Assembly: GCF_000315625.1 (NCBI RefSeq)
Contig: NW_005434656.1
Span: 708,212 to 731,246 of the forward strand
Origin: Guillardia theta CCMP2712
Lineage: Eukaryota > Cryptophyceae > Pyrenomonadales > Geminigeraceae
Direction: 5' to 3'
Length of the DNA stretch: 23,035 bases
The position numbers and the translations under genes are program-made. Positions within the stretch are counted from its first letter, which is position 1. Every line of letters starts with the position of its first letter. Of this stretch, positions 8,810-19,930 are shown piece after piece. The notes below the pieces were generated by a model. That model was not told the origin of the DNA, made no database searches, and worked only from the letters and a program-made list of their open reading frames with translations.

Positions 8810-10481
8810 ATGGTCACGAGTGGGGATGAGGGAGGTCGCCAGGATATCGCTGATTTCTTGCGATCTATTTCGGGAAGCCACCAGGCCATGGACCGCTTGC
8901 AGAGTGCGTTCGGTAAGTGAGACTGAGGAGAAGAGGACGCGGCTGGGAAGGTGGCAGGGCACGAGCATGTAGCGATGAAGGGAGCTGGACATTAATACTA
9001 TGCTGGGAATATGTTTGGCATGGAACTTCGGAAAGGGAGGGACCAGACCAAGTGGGGCAGAAGTAATGGGTGAAGGAGCAAGGGAGCTGTCATGGGGAAT
9101 GTGCGAAGATCGAACTCGGCAACTTTTAGTTGTTTGTATTGAAAGACTCGACCGTCAGAAGCGGTTCAAGATATAGTGCCAGGAGGAGGAACGAGGCGAC
9201 TAGTTTTGAGATACATCCGATGACTGACAAAGCAAGGAATACTAGATGCTATGGGTTGAGATTTTGAAACGTGTGAGATGAGATAGTGTCACACGATTTG
9301 AGAGCGTCGCGTGTGTCGTGCCTGGCAAACTTGAAGGGGTCGGGTATGCAGGTTGAACTGACGTCTGCACCTCGCAGGGAAGATCCCTATATATTGCTTC
9401 CTTGCGGAATGCGTGGGCGTTGCTCTCTTTGCCTTCTTCGGAGGAGGATGTAGTGCGAACTCCGTCAACTCAGGCACGTGCTGCCGGCATGTTCCCTGCT
9501 GCCCCTGACATTGGCTTCATCGCAGGATTGCCAACAGCCGCGCTCGGCAACGGCTTCTGCCTCGGCATCCTCATCTACGCCACCGCAGGAATCTCTGGAG
9601 GACACTTGAATCCAGCTGTGTCTACCGCATTCCTGATGACGAACAGGCATGCATCGATCATGATGGTCCTCCTCTCGTCTGACTTGTTGTCCAGACTGGG
9701 AAAGCAACGATACCTCCTGTACATCACTGCACAGGTGAGAAGTCGAGCTGGTTCCTGACCCTCGGAAAGCTCTCTGACTGTCTTTCGAAAGCTCCTGGGT
9801 GCTGTCTTGGGTGCATTCTTGCTTAGGATCGCGCTGCCCCCCGAGTTCCTGTCGACTCCCTTCACCACGTCTGGAAGCTTGACCACGGCGTTCCCAACTC
9901 AGGTGACAGCAAGGAGGAAGAGTGCGACGAGCTGACGCTGTGGTCAGGTCTTCTTGCTCGAGTTCATCTGCTCCTTCCTCCTTGTGTACACTGTGTTCGC
10001 TTGCGCTGTCGACAAGCATGGCTCCGCCATGGTGACCTCCTTCCCTTGAATGGTATGGCGGCTGACAGCACGGCAGAACGCTGCTCCTCTTGCCATCGGC
10101 CTCTCCTGCGCTGCAGGCATCTTTGCTGAGGTGATGACAAGGACTCGTTGAGATGAAGTGATGAGGAACACAGGGCCCATACACTGGAGGCTCCATGAAC
10201 CCCGCCCGCATGATCGGAGCAGCCGTCGTCTTCTGGGACTTCACGCACATGATCCTTTATGTCGTCTCTTCCATTGGTGAGCATATTCGTTCAACACCCT
10301 CCACATCCTGACCAAGAGAGCAGCTGGCGGCGCCTGCGCTGGAGTCGTGTACAATAGTCTCTATCTGGAGGATCAGGTTTGCTAGCTGCGGGACGAGGCG
10401 GAGAAAGTCTGACCATGCTGCCAGCCTGCAGAGCCTGAGGACAGGGACGAGGAAGAAGAGCTCTTCGAGCCCTCCAAGTGA
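8810..10481 (+). CDS. Aquaporin / major intrinsic protein, nine exons
   Basis: This is a membrane channel for water or small neutral solutes. The exons are 8810-8912, 9378-9452, 9526-9734, 9792-9902, 9948-10031, 10077-10130, 10174-10276, 10324-10376 and 10425-10481 (TGA). They sum to 849 nt (282 aa) with every phase matching. Intron 1 is 465 bp and the rest are 43-73 bp. The first MIP half has helix 1 (IPIYCFLAECVGVALFAFF), then ATAGISGGHLNPAVS with NPA at residues 88-90. The second half has VFLLEFICSFLLVYTVFA and GGSMNPAR with NPA at 221-223 and the selectivity-filter Arg224. The tail is short and very acidic (EDRDEEEELFEPSK). The exon 2/3 join is the least certain: the frame would naturally read GGGCSANS, as in other MIPs, but only the GTGCGA donor gives the right phase. 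Water versus glycerol selectivity cannot be assigned. Confidence 0.9.
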
Positions 10482-10998
10482 AGCTCGTGGGGGCCTTGGA
10501 GGATCTCCTTCCGATAGCTCCATCAGTGTAGAGAAGATCATTTGCAATGAAATGTGTTGAACTGTTGATCGGCAGTAATGTATGGGTTGTTGTCCTATCT
10601 CAGTCGTCCGAGTCTGAGTTCACGCTGTCCCAGTTGGCCTGTGAGGGTGACGGGAGTGAGTAGGTGAAGTTCCACGAGGAGGAGAAGCCTTACAGCAGCG
10701 TTGCGGTTGGAAGCAGACAACCTTGCTGAGGAGGACTCCGAGTGAAAGCTGCGGTGGGTGGAGACTGGCGTCAAATCACGGCGCTTTAGGATTCCCTGGG
10801 AGTGAAGTCAGGACGAGCTGGCAAGGGACGGGGAGAAGAGCATCAAGGGACCTGCTGGCTTTTTCTGGCTTCTCCTGCCCTGTGGGGACCAGGGCTTTCT
10901 TGCCTGATCTCTGTCAACTCCTCGCTGTCTTGAACATCTTGGTTGAAGATGTCCCATGGCTTGCTCAACTGCAGACCAGCTGTTAGCAGAGTCACTTC
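10482..10998. other. Convergent 3' spacer, no gene seen
   Basis: These 517 bp lie between the 3' ends of the aquaporin and polycystin-like genes. Open frames exist but none shows family resemblance or splice-consistent extension. The region probably contains both 3' UTRs. Confidence 0.5.
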
Positions 10999-13900
10999 CT
11001 AGCAAGCTACAAGTGCCTCGAAGAGCGAGGAGCGAATGTCCATGGCAGGTTGACGGAAGTTGAAGGTGGGAAGTTGCAGAGACAAACCGAGCGAGGAGAG
11101 GGGAATCCCAAGAAAGTTTTCGGGCTGATCGTCCGGCTTCCACGAGTCGTGTGGCAAGCCGTCGTCTTCACACGGTGCGCGAGGCTCCATGGTGTTGTCT
11201 TCCAGGTCATTGCTGAAGACCCGCAGCTGGTTCCGTTCGGAGAAGCAAACCTTGTCCTTCTCCCGCGGGGATGTGAACTTTGCTTTCTCGCTCCTCTCCT
11301 TCATCAGGCACTCCAACTGGTACAGCCGAGCGTTGAGAGAGCTGTTCTCCTCCGACAGGGTCCTGTAGAGGGCCTGCTGAGCGAGCAGGGACCGCAAGAT
11401 CTCTGCCTCCTCGTCCAGCGGGTGATGGGCCTTGGGCTTGAGGAAAGCCTGAAACCTGTCGATCTGCGACTGGTTGTCAAGTTTGCTCACGAGGTCTCGG
11501 AACGTGAAGCCGTCGGAGTCTTCTGCCTCGAACAAGTTGAGGATGTCAAACAAGTCCTGCAAACGAGCCCCCTTGCTCCTCCTCGCCCGAAACGACGACC
11601 AGAAGTGCTTGAAGATGCGGCGGATCTGGTCGATGAGGGACTCGGGGTCCAGCAGGGCCTTGAGGGACCTGGTGTAGGTGTCGACGAGGATAGCAAGGAG
11701 GACGTTGATCAGGACCATGGCGACGAGGAAGTCGAAGGAGATGAAGAAGAAGGGACCGAACCATGGACTGAGCTGCTGGATCTTGTCGCTGTCATAGTTC
11801 CCTGCAGGGCATCGTAAGAGATGTGAGCAAAGGGAAGAGGAGGAGGAGAAGAAGAAGAAAGAGAAGGAGGGGGAAAAGGAGGAGGAGGAGAGGGAGGAGG
11901 AGGAGTCAGTCAATTATAGTACAATTTGAACACAGGAAGCACGACGACAAGACAAGGGAGGAGAAGGTGGAGGCAGGAAGACAAGCACAACGAGAACGAG
12001 AAAACTTAGAAAAGAGGTCGAGTGGAGAACCTTGCATCATCTCGAACTGAGCTTGAGCTGCTCTCGTCAGGCTGCCATACTCGTACATGGAGGTCCCAAA
12101 GAGCATGTAGCCAATGAAAGAATACCCGATGAAGACAAAGAAGAACTGCATAACAAGCACATGCATCAACAGAGTTCCACCGTGCAATCAATGAATTTAC
12201 ATACCACCAGAATGAAATGGTACAGGTTCACCCAGCTGTTCTTGATCGTGTCCGCCATGATCTTCATCCTGTCTTGAAAGTCGTAGTACTTGAAGATCAC
12301 AAACAGGCAGATGAGCCCGTTGATGCCGTTGACGCTCGTCTGCTGCGACTGCAGCGTGTGGAGCCTCTCCAGCTGCTCCGGATAGTCGGGCGAGGGGAGG
12401 GGAGTGGGGCTGCTGTATGCCTGATACACGTAGATGCCGCGGAGACAGAGGCTGTAGGTGAAGAGAACGGCGTTGAGGAGGTCGAGGTAGTTCCAGATAT
12501 GCGTGAGCCATGCCATCAGGGCCATCTTCCTTGCTGACGTGTAGGCGCTGTACAAGATGTTGCCCAGGTCGAAGCCGACGAGGAAGACGAAGAAGAGCTC
12601 GAGAACCAGGAGAAGTTTCCCCTCGTTGCGTGCGTAGGGCTCCGAGTTCACGCACTGCACGAAGAGACTGTGCGGCTGAACAAGAGAGGATGCATGGCAG
12701 GAGGAGGAGGAGGAGGAGGAGGGTTATACAGGGAGGATACCGACGGAGAAAGTAGAAACGAATATTAAGAAAAGATCCAAGACATGCGAAGAAGAGTGAG
12801 GAATCAAGTCAGAGATGGTCTATCACTGAAATTTTCTCCTTCCAACTCACCAGGATCAATCCTCCTCCCATGCTCATCTTGACCGTCAACGACACGACGG
12901 AGAACAATCCCAGCATCTGGTTGTACATGGCGAACTTGACCTGCAGGCTGGTTGTCTGCCTGTCGATGAATCTGTTCTCCCGCAGGGCCGAGAGGACTTG
13001 GAGGTTCCCTGGGAGGGAGTCAAAGTTGACAACTGACTCAGGCCGTTGGCACCTGAGCCGTTGTAAGCCGGGAGAAAGACCATGTGGGCCCCGTACTGCT
13101 CTGCTCGACAAACATGTGAAGGGTCTGTCACGTAAATCCAGTCGCCTTCACCTGAGAAAGTCCAATTCATGCCCTGGGCTCCGAAGGTCGAGTTGTCGAT
13201 CTGGCTGGAGAGGCAGGTTCCGTAGAAGGCCCCGTACCTGCAGCTGAGGAAGGATCAGACAGAAAGAGAAGCTGGAAAGACTCTGAAGACTGACAGCTGG
13301 GATCTGCAGCTTGTTGTCGTTGCTGTGATGGAATGATTCAGCTACGAGCGCTAGACGAAGATTTAAGTAAGGCTACCTCGTTGCTGCAAGATAAGGACGC
13401 CTCCAACCTGATAACGAATCATGCGCAGATGGCAAAGTGAGCATGCGGGGAGAAGGGCGAAGAAGCAGAACAGTTCGAGGTAAAGAAGACAAAAATGAGT
13501 ATGACAACGGATGGGAATACTGAAGAAGAGCATGTTGAGATTTCGAAACGAGAGGGAGTGAATGAGAAGGGAAGAGAGGGCAGCAAGCAACATGAAGACA
13601 CTCGTTCACACACCAGCTTGTTCATCAAGAGGATGCTCTCGGCTTCAGTTGAGGAGAAGGGTTGATCGTTGTACCATCCTGGCAACACAAGATCATCTCA
13701 TCGCAAACATCTCAACCTGGTCGTCTTGCAACAGCACCGGCAGGGAAGAGATAGTCAAAGACGATTACACTCGCCGATCCTCCTCCTCCCGACTTTGACC
13801 TTGTCAAGGAGCGTCAACGAGACAACTGTAGCTCTTCTCCACTCATTCCACCTCCTCGACTTCTTGGGCTGCTTCACAGCAGCAGTCTGCGCAGTCGTGG

Positions 13901-14791
13901 CAGCCTGCGAGAGGACTCACTGTAACCATCGCATGCGGCGAGGGCTCGGCGACTTACAGCCGCTGCTGCCGTCTGCGCCGTTGCCACCTCCACCGGGCCA
14001 ATCAAGTAGTCCCAGAGGGCAGTGACGTCCCGTACCGAGTCGAGCCTGCACTCCAGTCAGCCTCGTCATGGCGGCCGGCGCTCACATGGAGTCTTGGCTG
14101 AAGATCGTCCCCCTGATCTGCGACACGACCTGTTGGCCATGAGTTTTGCTCTCTGACTTCCTCTCCCTCTTCTGGACCTGATACGATCGATTCGGCTGGT
14201 TCTGAAACCAGAAGGTAATCCAGAACACCAGCACGTAAAAGCAGTAGAAGAACAGCTGTCTGTATCCTTTCAGAATCCCCGGAAACGTTCTCAGGCGCTT
14301 CATGGACTCCCTTGGCTCCCTCAGTCAGCGCGATGCACATGAGGAGCAAGAGGATGGCAAGGTTACCTTGTGTCGAAGACCGCGTTCGCATCAAAGTCCT
14401 TCTTCCTCCTTACGCTGAAGATGACATGGGAGATGATGGAGGAGCTCGTGGAGATCCAGGAGCCTCCTATCCTCCGAAGCTTCTTCAGCTTGTCGTTCCT
14501 TTGCTCGTCAGCCCTCTGCTTATCGTCCTTGTGCTGTTCCCTTTGCATTCCATGGCTCCCATTTGTTCCATTGATCCCATTTTGTTGGTCGTCCCTCTCA
14601 CCATGCTCATCGTCTGCGGGCCCATGCCCATAGTCCTCTGTTGCGCTACCTTCTTTGTACACGGCATGCTCCTCCTGACTTGCTTGTCTTCCGTCCTGTT
14701 TCGACTTCCCGTTCACATGCTCGACCGAGCTGACCTCCCTTGCGGCAGCATCGTCTTTCCTTTCCTCTTTCCTCTCCACCGCTTCCATCAT
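10999..14791 (-). CDS. Polycystin-2-like (TRPP) cation channel, about twelve exons
   Basis: Exons in coding order are 14791-14367, 14319-14086, 14045-13958, 13904-13769, 13696-13614, 13407-13377, 13322-13295, 13237-13053, 13008-12851, 12675-12205, 12145-12031 and 11801-10999. Their sum is 2,757 nt (918 aa), in phase throughout. The N-terminus is charged and disordered. S1 lies at about 164-181, followed by a large extracellular polycystin domain (ALWDYLIGP, GWYNDQPFS, ENRFIDRQT, MYNQMLGLFSVVSL). S2-S4 span about 476-590, S5 about 605-630, and S6 (FFFISFDFLVAMVLINVLLA) about 669-690. The cytoplasmic tail has an EF-hand-like loop (EAEDSDGFTF, about 743-752) and a coiled coil, the same order as in animal PKD2. 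The pore reads QGNYD where PKD2 has LGD. The exon 4/5 join is the least certain, and exon 2 may contain a 48-nt intron (14177-14130). Probably a nonselective, Ca2+-related channel. Confidence 0.88.
11823..11915. repeat. Purine-rich GGA/GAA tract in a polycystin intron
   Basis: A low-complexity GAGGAGGAG/GAAGAA tract lies within the 229-bp last intron (12030-11802) of the polycystin-like gene, where it reads as a polypyrimidine run on the coding strand. A shorter (AGG)n tract at about 12701-12723 lies in the 175-bp intron before exon 10. Confidence 0.85.
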
Positions 14792-15256
14792 GCGTGCCTC
14801 TGAGCAGGGACCTTGTACTCTGACCTGTCTCTGCCTCCTCCCTCTCCCCTCCTCTACCTCGACGCCCTGCTTGTCTTTCTCAGTGATGTCTCGACCATAA
14901 TTCGCATCCCCGAAAAAAGACCATCGGAGTGCTGCCGTCGATAAGTGGTGCTAAGGTGTAATTGATGGTTGCTGCCTTGAGTATAATGTATGCAAACCAG
15001 CGAGGCGAGCTTGTCTTGATAGATATTGCTCCTCCCGGTTTTCAGGTTTTCAGGGCCGAGGCAGAGTCGATGAAGAAAAATTTATCAAACAAGCATGTCT
15101 AGAGACAGAAAATATGATTTAGCATGAGAGAAATAGTTTACATGATGACAATGACGGCGGCGGCAGCAGCATCAACATCAATCCTGAATGATTGCAGTAG
15201 TCGTCGCAACAACAGCAGGACAAACAAGAAAAACATGATTGAGTCTTGTTGATCTT
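14792..15256. other. Spacer between polycystin and CHASE-receptor genes
   Basis: These 465 bp lie between two minus-strand genes and should hold the 3' UTR of the CHASE-receptor gene and the promoter of the polycystin-like gene. I see no coding exon that would extend either gene, and no RNA gene. Confidence 0.45.
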
Positions 15257-16991
15257 TCAGGTGCCAAGCATGTCCGGGTGAGCTGATCGGTTCACGCGGT
15301 AGAGGCGATGCATCTGACAGCAAGTGAGGCTGAGAAGGCGGGAAAGCAACGAAGAGAGCAAGGAAGGCAAGGCGGGGAGGAGGGCCGATTGGGGTGGGGG
15401 ATTGGAGAAGAAAGCGTGTGATGACGCCGGTGCTGTTGTGGTTGTTGTCGTGGTTGTTGTTGTTGTTGATGATGATGATGATGATGATGACGACGACGAC
15501 GACGATGGACGATTGCAAAGATGAGAAGTAGGAGGAGGGGGAAAGGAATGCATAGATGGATTACCTTGGTCTTGAGGTTGTAGAGCGAGAGGTCATGCAA
15601 TTGGATCTCCCCGATGATGCGAAGGTTTCTCGGTCCTTGGAAGAGGACGGCGAGACTGAGATCTCTGTACCCGTCCTGCACGTCCTGCTTGTCGTAGGCG
15701 AACTTGTTCTTCACCCGGCATACCCTAAGCTTCGAGCTCTGCCCTCCTTCCTGGAACCACTTCATAACCTCCAGCACGTGCGCTGGGCTGGTGCAGACAA
15801 TGGAGATTCGGACAGGGTCGAGGATGCAGGCCGAGAGGGGCCAGGGGCGGATGTTCTTGTACTTCTCCAGCTTCGCCTGCATGCGGTTGATGGTCTTAAT
15901 GGCGGCAAAGTGGACGGAGAGCGTTCCCGGAGCAGCCTCGAACTTGCAGCGCCGCATGCTGAACGTGTGCCCTGCCACTTTGTCGTAGCTTCTTGCCCTC
16001 TTCTTGAAGTCTTTCCGTCCGTCGAACGTGCAGTGCTGGTCAATGACGGCAAGCACGGCCTTATCGAACTCCTCCTTGAGCAGCGTCGCCCTCCTGTACA
16101 GCTGATGAATGAACACATCCTCGTTGGTGGAGCTGGGGATCCAGGACGAGGCCTTGACCCTCCTGCACAAGTAGACGCTGCTCATGCTCTCCGCTTCTCG
16201 CTCAGCCTTGTCGATGCTGGTCGGCCTTATCGCACCGACCTGAGGGAGAGCGTCAAGTTCGGAGGAGGAGGCGGCAGAGTACTCACCGTGTCTTGGCGCA
16301 CAGCAGCCATCTGTAACCAGTTCTCTTCCGTCAGACCTCCCTCGAACATCCCCCGCAGGTCGGGGAAGGTGGGTTGGTCCGGGATGAGGATATCGCTCGG
16401 GCGGCGAAATTTGATGACCTCTCGGCCGACTTCTGCATCATTCCTTTCCTCGTCCCCCTCTCTGCATACTCAGTCAGATCGCCGTAGAGACGTCAAGCAC
16501 AGCATGCGGCACTTACTCATCGATAGTTGCCGGGCCCATCTCGAAGATTTTCAACCGCTCGAGCTTGATCAGCTCCGCCCCCCCCACCTCCCTCACCAGT
16601 TGCTCGAAGCGGTAGTGGCAGAGCCCAGCAAGCTCATCCATGTATGCTCTCACCGACCCCTTCAGCTTCCTGAATAGCGCGCATTTCTCATCCTTCCAGA
16701 TGCGGATCTTCGACACCTTGACCTTGAAGTACTCGAACCTCTCGTGGCAGTTCGACACCCTCATAGTAGCCTCCGAAGCGAAGGAGCTGGTGTTGCTCAC
16801 GTGCGACTGTCTCTCCTCCTCGGTGCTGTCCTGCTCGTGCTCGTGCTCGTGCAGATGCTCTATGGCCTCGTCGTAGTCGGGCTGCAGCAGGTTCGTGCTG
16901 ACATCCAGCAGCCAGCTCCTGAACGCATGATACTGATGGGACCGATGCTTACGGGCCTTCCCCTGCTGCTCTTCTACCTTCTCCTGCTCCC

Positions 16992-17024
<33 letters not shown>

Positions 17025-18661
17025 CCCCGACGATGCAAGCATAAAGAGCATCCACTTGGTTTATGTCAAAGTCGCGCCACAGCGCAAGCTGGGCTGCTGC
17101 TTCAAGATGCCGTCGCTGCAGAAAGACGACAGATTCTCGCATTCTCCAGAAGGGAACAGCCTCGTGGCTCAGGAAGAATCCATCCTCCTGTTGTATAGTT
17201 AAGTCGCTTCGATGTTATGAGGACAGAAACGAGAGAAGGGAGGTGGAGCGGAGGAGAGACAGAAAGATGGAATTTGTGGGAGTCGTCAAAACAACCAGGA
17301 AAAGGAAGCAGGAGGTGCAGAAAAATAACATTGAGAACAGAGGATAGGGATGGAGCAGCACCTTGTTCAGCCTGAGCCGTCTCCGTATTTCTCTCATCTT
17401 TTCGCTCAGGCAGGAGTCGCCCTCGATCTCGAACTGTCGCTTCTTCTTGTAGACGAGGAGGATGAAGATCATGAGGCAAGAGAGAAAGAAGGAGCAGACC
17501 ACGACGGCAACGATCGCCGGATTGACCCACCTGGGAGCGAAACCGTTCACGTACGAAATTGTGAGATTCCAGTCGTTGTTCGGAACTTGCACAGTGACGG
17601 TCACACCGTCGCCGATGGGATGGGAGGAGGAGGAGGAGACGACTTTCACAGACTGCACTGCCTTCCCCGACGCGTAGGAGACGTCCAGGCGGGTGAGGTT
17701 GTAGATTATCCCCTTACTCTTCAGCTCCTGAAGGATCCCACTTTGATTGAGGAGGAGGGGATAGTTGAACAAGCAAGTGACGAAGCCCCAGAAATTCTTT
17801 CCGGCCACAACCTCTCTTTCTACTCCTGCGATCTTCCTTGTATCCATCGAGCCCGGAACGTCCACATTCACAAACAGTGGAAGTCTGCCGATCAGGAAGT
17901 ACCCTCCTTGCACCAGTAGCACGGGCCCTGTCCGCCCGTCACTAAAACGAGGACAGCAAAAATTACCGCGTACCTGACATAGTGAACTCCCCGCTGCTGA
18001 TCGTGCGCAGCGAGTCCGGCGCCCTCGTCGGGTCTTCAAGCTGGTCATATCCTGTCGCACCCTCGTTGCCCGCTGCAGGATATGTCATTGTGATAATCCC
18101 CCGGGGAGCAAGCTGTAAGGAAATCATAGTCGGACTGAGGGACGTCAACTGCAGGATGTCCGAGCAGGTGCCGGAAAAGATGTTCAGAGTGGACTGAGGG
18201 ATCCCCGATACGTTGCGATAGACCTTACCATCCTCTCGCGGGACTAATTTGAAGTTTTGCGCAATCCCAGAGAGGTCGGTCAGGGCAGGGACTCGAGTGA
18301 TGAAGGCGGCGAGGGAGTACATTGGAAGCAAAGCGCTCTGCAGCTCCTTGGAGAAGAATGCCGAGTAGTAGGTGGCCAAGCTCTGGGCCTCCAGGCGCCT
18401 CGAGTCTATTTGGTTCTGCCTCGTTGTGAAGATGGTGGAGAGGCCGATGGCGTTGAGCGACAGGATTAGGACTAAGAAGAAAACTCCCACCCTCCAGGTG
18501 AACTGGGGCAGCAGGTCGTGCACATACTCCCTGATCGACCATCCTGGAGTTGCCCAGTTGCTGCCTGCGCTGGAAAGATTCCCTCTTGAGTTCGAGTCGA
18601 CCTCAAGGACCACACTTTCTTCCTCCTTCACAGATTTCTCTTTCTCGTGATTCCCGTTCAT
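15257..18661 (-). CDS. CHASE-domain transmembrane receptor with RelA/SpoT-like C-terminal domain
   Basis: Exons in coding order are 18661-17974, 17927-17362, 17187-16517, 16461-16287, 16239-15565 and 15313-15257 (TGA). They give 2,832 nt (943 aa), all phases matching. TM1 (about 57-78) and TM2 (about 365-389) flank an extracellular CHASE sensor, shown by YPAAGNEGATGYDQLEDP, SGPVLLVQGGYFLIGRLPLF, FWGFV and the closing NDWNLTI. The cytoplasmic part has a basic juxtamembrane segment, an unassigned helical region (about 420-640) with Glu-Gln and His-Glu low-complexity tracts, and a C-terminal domain (about 785-943). That domain has LDPVRISIVC (Asp841), CRVKNKF, DGYRDLSL (Tyr891), IGEIQLH (Glu911) and a final LKTK-MHRLYRVNR helix split by an intron. 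This order resembles the RelA/SpoT nucleotidyltransferase fold. No HD, TGS, kinase, cyclase or GGDEF domain is present. The CHASE call is strong and the RelA/SpoT call moderate; activity is unknown. Confidence 0.88.
15436..15506. repeat. GTT/GAT/GAC microsatellites in an intron
   Basis: Adjacent GTT, GAT and GAC trinucleotide runs lie in the 251-bp last intron (15564-15314) of the CHASE-receptor gene. They have no apparent coding role. Confidence 0.9.
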
Positions 18662-19930
18662 GCCTCCTCGGACGCCTCAGTCCGAACGCTGCCCCCCGCG
18701 ACGCAGGAGAGAAGAGCAAGCTTCACCACTCCACATCAGGCATACAGGAAAGATATATCCTCAATCGCATGCCTGCATTACATTGTCAGCGACAGGAATG
18801 CTTTCTAAGTCAACTAGAGCCATAACATGCCCAAGAATCAGAAGAGACTTCTTGATTTCAGGAGTAGTAGCACGAGAGAATAGAATCACGAGGAGAAACT
18901 GATCAAGACGCAATAGGAAACAAGGATACATGAGGAACATGAATATGTTGGAGAAATCGGATGTCAAAGGTAGTTGGTGGCGGGAGGATCAAGGGTACGG
19001 GCAAAATCTGGTGGTGGGCACACAAACTTGCGGATCACGTCTGGACTGAGCACTTGCGGGATATCACAAGATGGAGATGAGGGACGAGAGAGAATGTAGG
19101 AAACCATGGAAGAGGATGGCATCGGGCGTGAGTGGATAGTGAGCGAGAGCGATCGCAAGGGAAGAAGCAACCAGCTGAACGGGGGAAGAGCATGGCACTC
19201 GGGAATTTATATCTGGTTATAAATATATATATATCAATTAAAGCAGGTACAAGTGAAAGGAGGGTACGTAGGAAACAATACTTTTATAACCAAAACTTGG
19301 TATTAATACGAAATCATAAAAATATGGGCACAAATACTTATATTGTACCGGCGTACTGCAGATATGTACATATCCAGCGATCGCAACGGTTCGGCGATCC
19401 AGAAGTACCCAGCTCTAAATTCCTCTCTGACGGAAATCGGCAGCTCCCCATTTAAATCCTGGGGGGAAGTTTGGATAAACTGGGGTCAACTTTGGTACTG
19501 CGATCTTTACTACATAAAATCGAGGTCGCATCGCGATGTCCGAGTATAATTAGTTTCACCGGCCAAGGGCCGGGGGCCGGGGAACTCCGAGGCTCAGCGG
19601 CCGGCCGGGCGGCAGGCTAGGGCTCCGATCATAGTAGTATCCACAGCCGAGCCTCCGAGAGTCGGACCGCCGGACGAGCCCCCCCCCGGGGGGGGGGGGC
19701 ACACTGGCGGCTCAGTGAACTTCGGACATCGATGGCGCCCGGCGGCCCGGCCGCCTCGGATGTGCGGCGGCCCGTGCCAGTGGCTGCCGGGTTACAGGAA
19801 GTTCAACCTCAGTTTGATAGCAGTGCCGCCGCCGCCCGGGCCGCGGAGAGTCTGACCGTCAAGTCGGCCAGCCAGACTCGGACCAGACGGTCCGACTCTC
19901 ACTTCACGGCGTGGCGCTTGCATTCAGTTG
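18662..19930. other. Spacer upstream of the CHASE receptor, with AT-rich and GC-rich halves
   Basis: No gene is supported in these 1,269 bp. The part nearest the receptor start has mixed composition. An AT-rich patch with TATA-like runs (TATAAATATATATATATC, about 19217-19234) lies about 560 bp upstream of the receptor ATG. The far end, from about 19560, is the third GAGTC/CGG island and reaches the 3' end of the SK-channel gene. Confidence 0.45.
19560..19925. repeat. GC-rich GAGTC/CGG island, copy 3
   Basis: This island shares CTCCGAGGC followed by AGCGGCC (19585-19602) with the island near 8152, and CCGAGAGTCGGA (19655-19666) with 8602-8613. GAGTC/GACTC words recur at about 19659, 19846, 19875 and 19893. 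It includes a C9G12 palindromic run (19679-19699). Confidence 0.45.

Noticed and set aside
9453-9525. Aquaporin pseudogene because the frame changes between helix 1 and helix 2
   Set aside because: A 73-bp intron with a GTGCGA donor fits the phase, and all nine exons then sum to an exact 282-aa frame. The donor is weak, so this join stays flagged in the annotation.
13009-13052. Apparent frameshift, or a 20-bp micro-intron, in the polycystin domain
   Set aside because: A 44-bp GT-AG intron (13052-13009) joins YNGSG to NLQVLSALRENRF in phase and matches the family, so no frameshift or ultra-short intron is needed.
15257-18661. Histidine kinase, GGDEF or cyclase output downstream of the CHASE domain
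   Set aside because: I looked for H-box, N/G-box, GGDEF/EAL and cyclase motifs in the cytoplasmic exons and found none.
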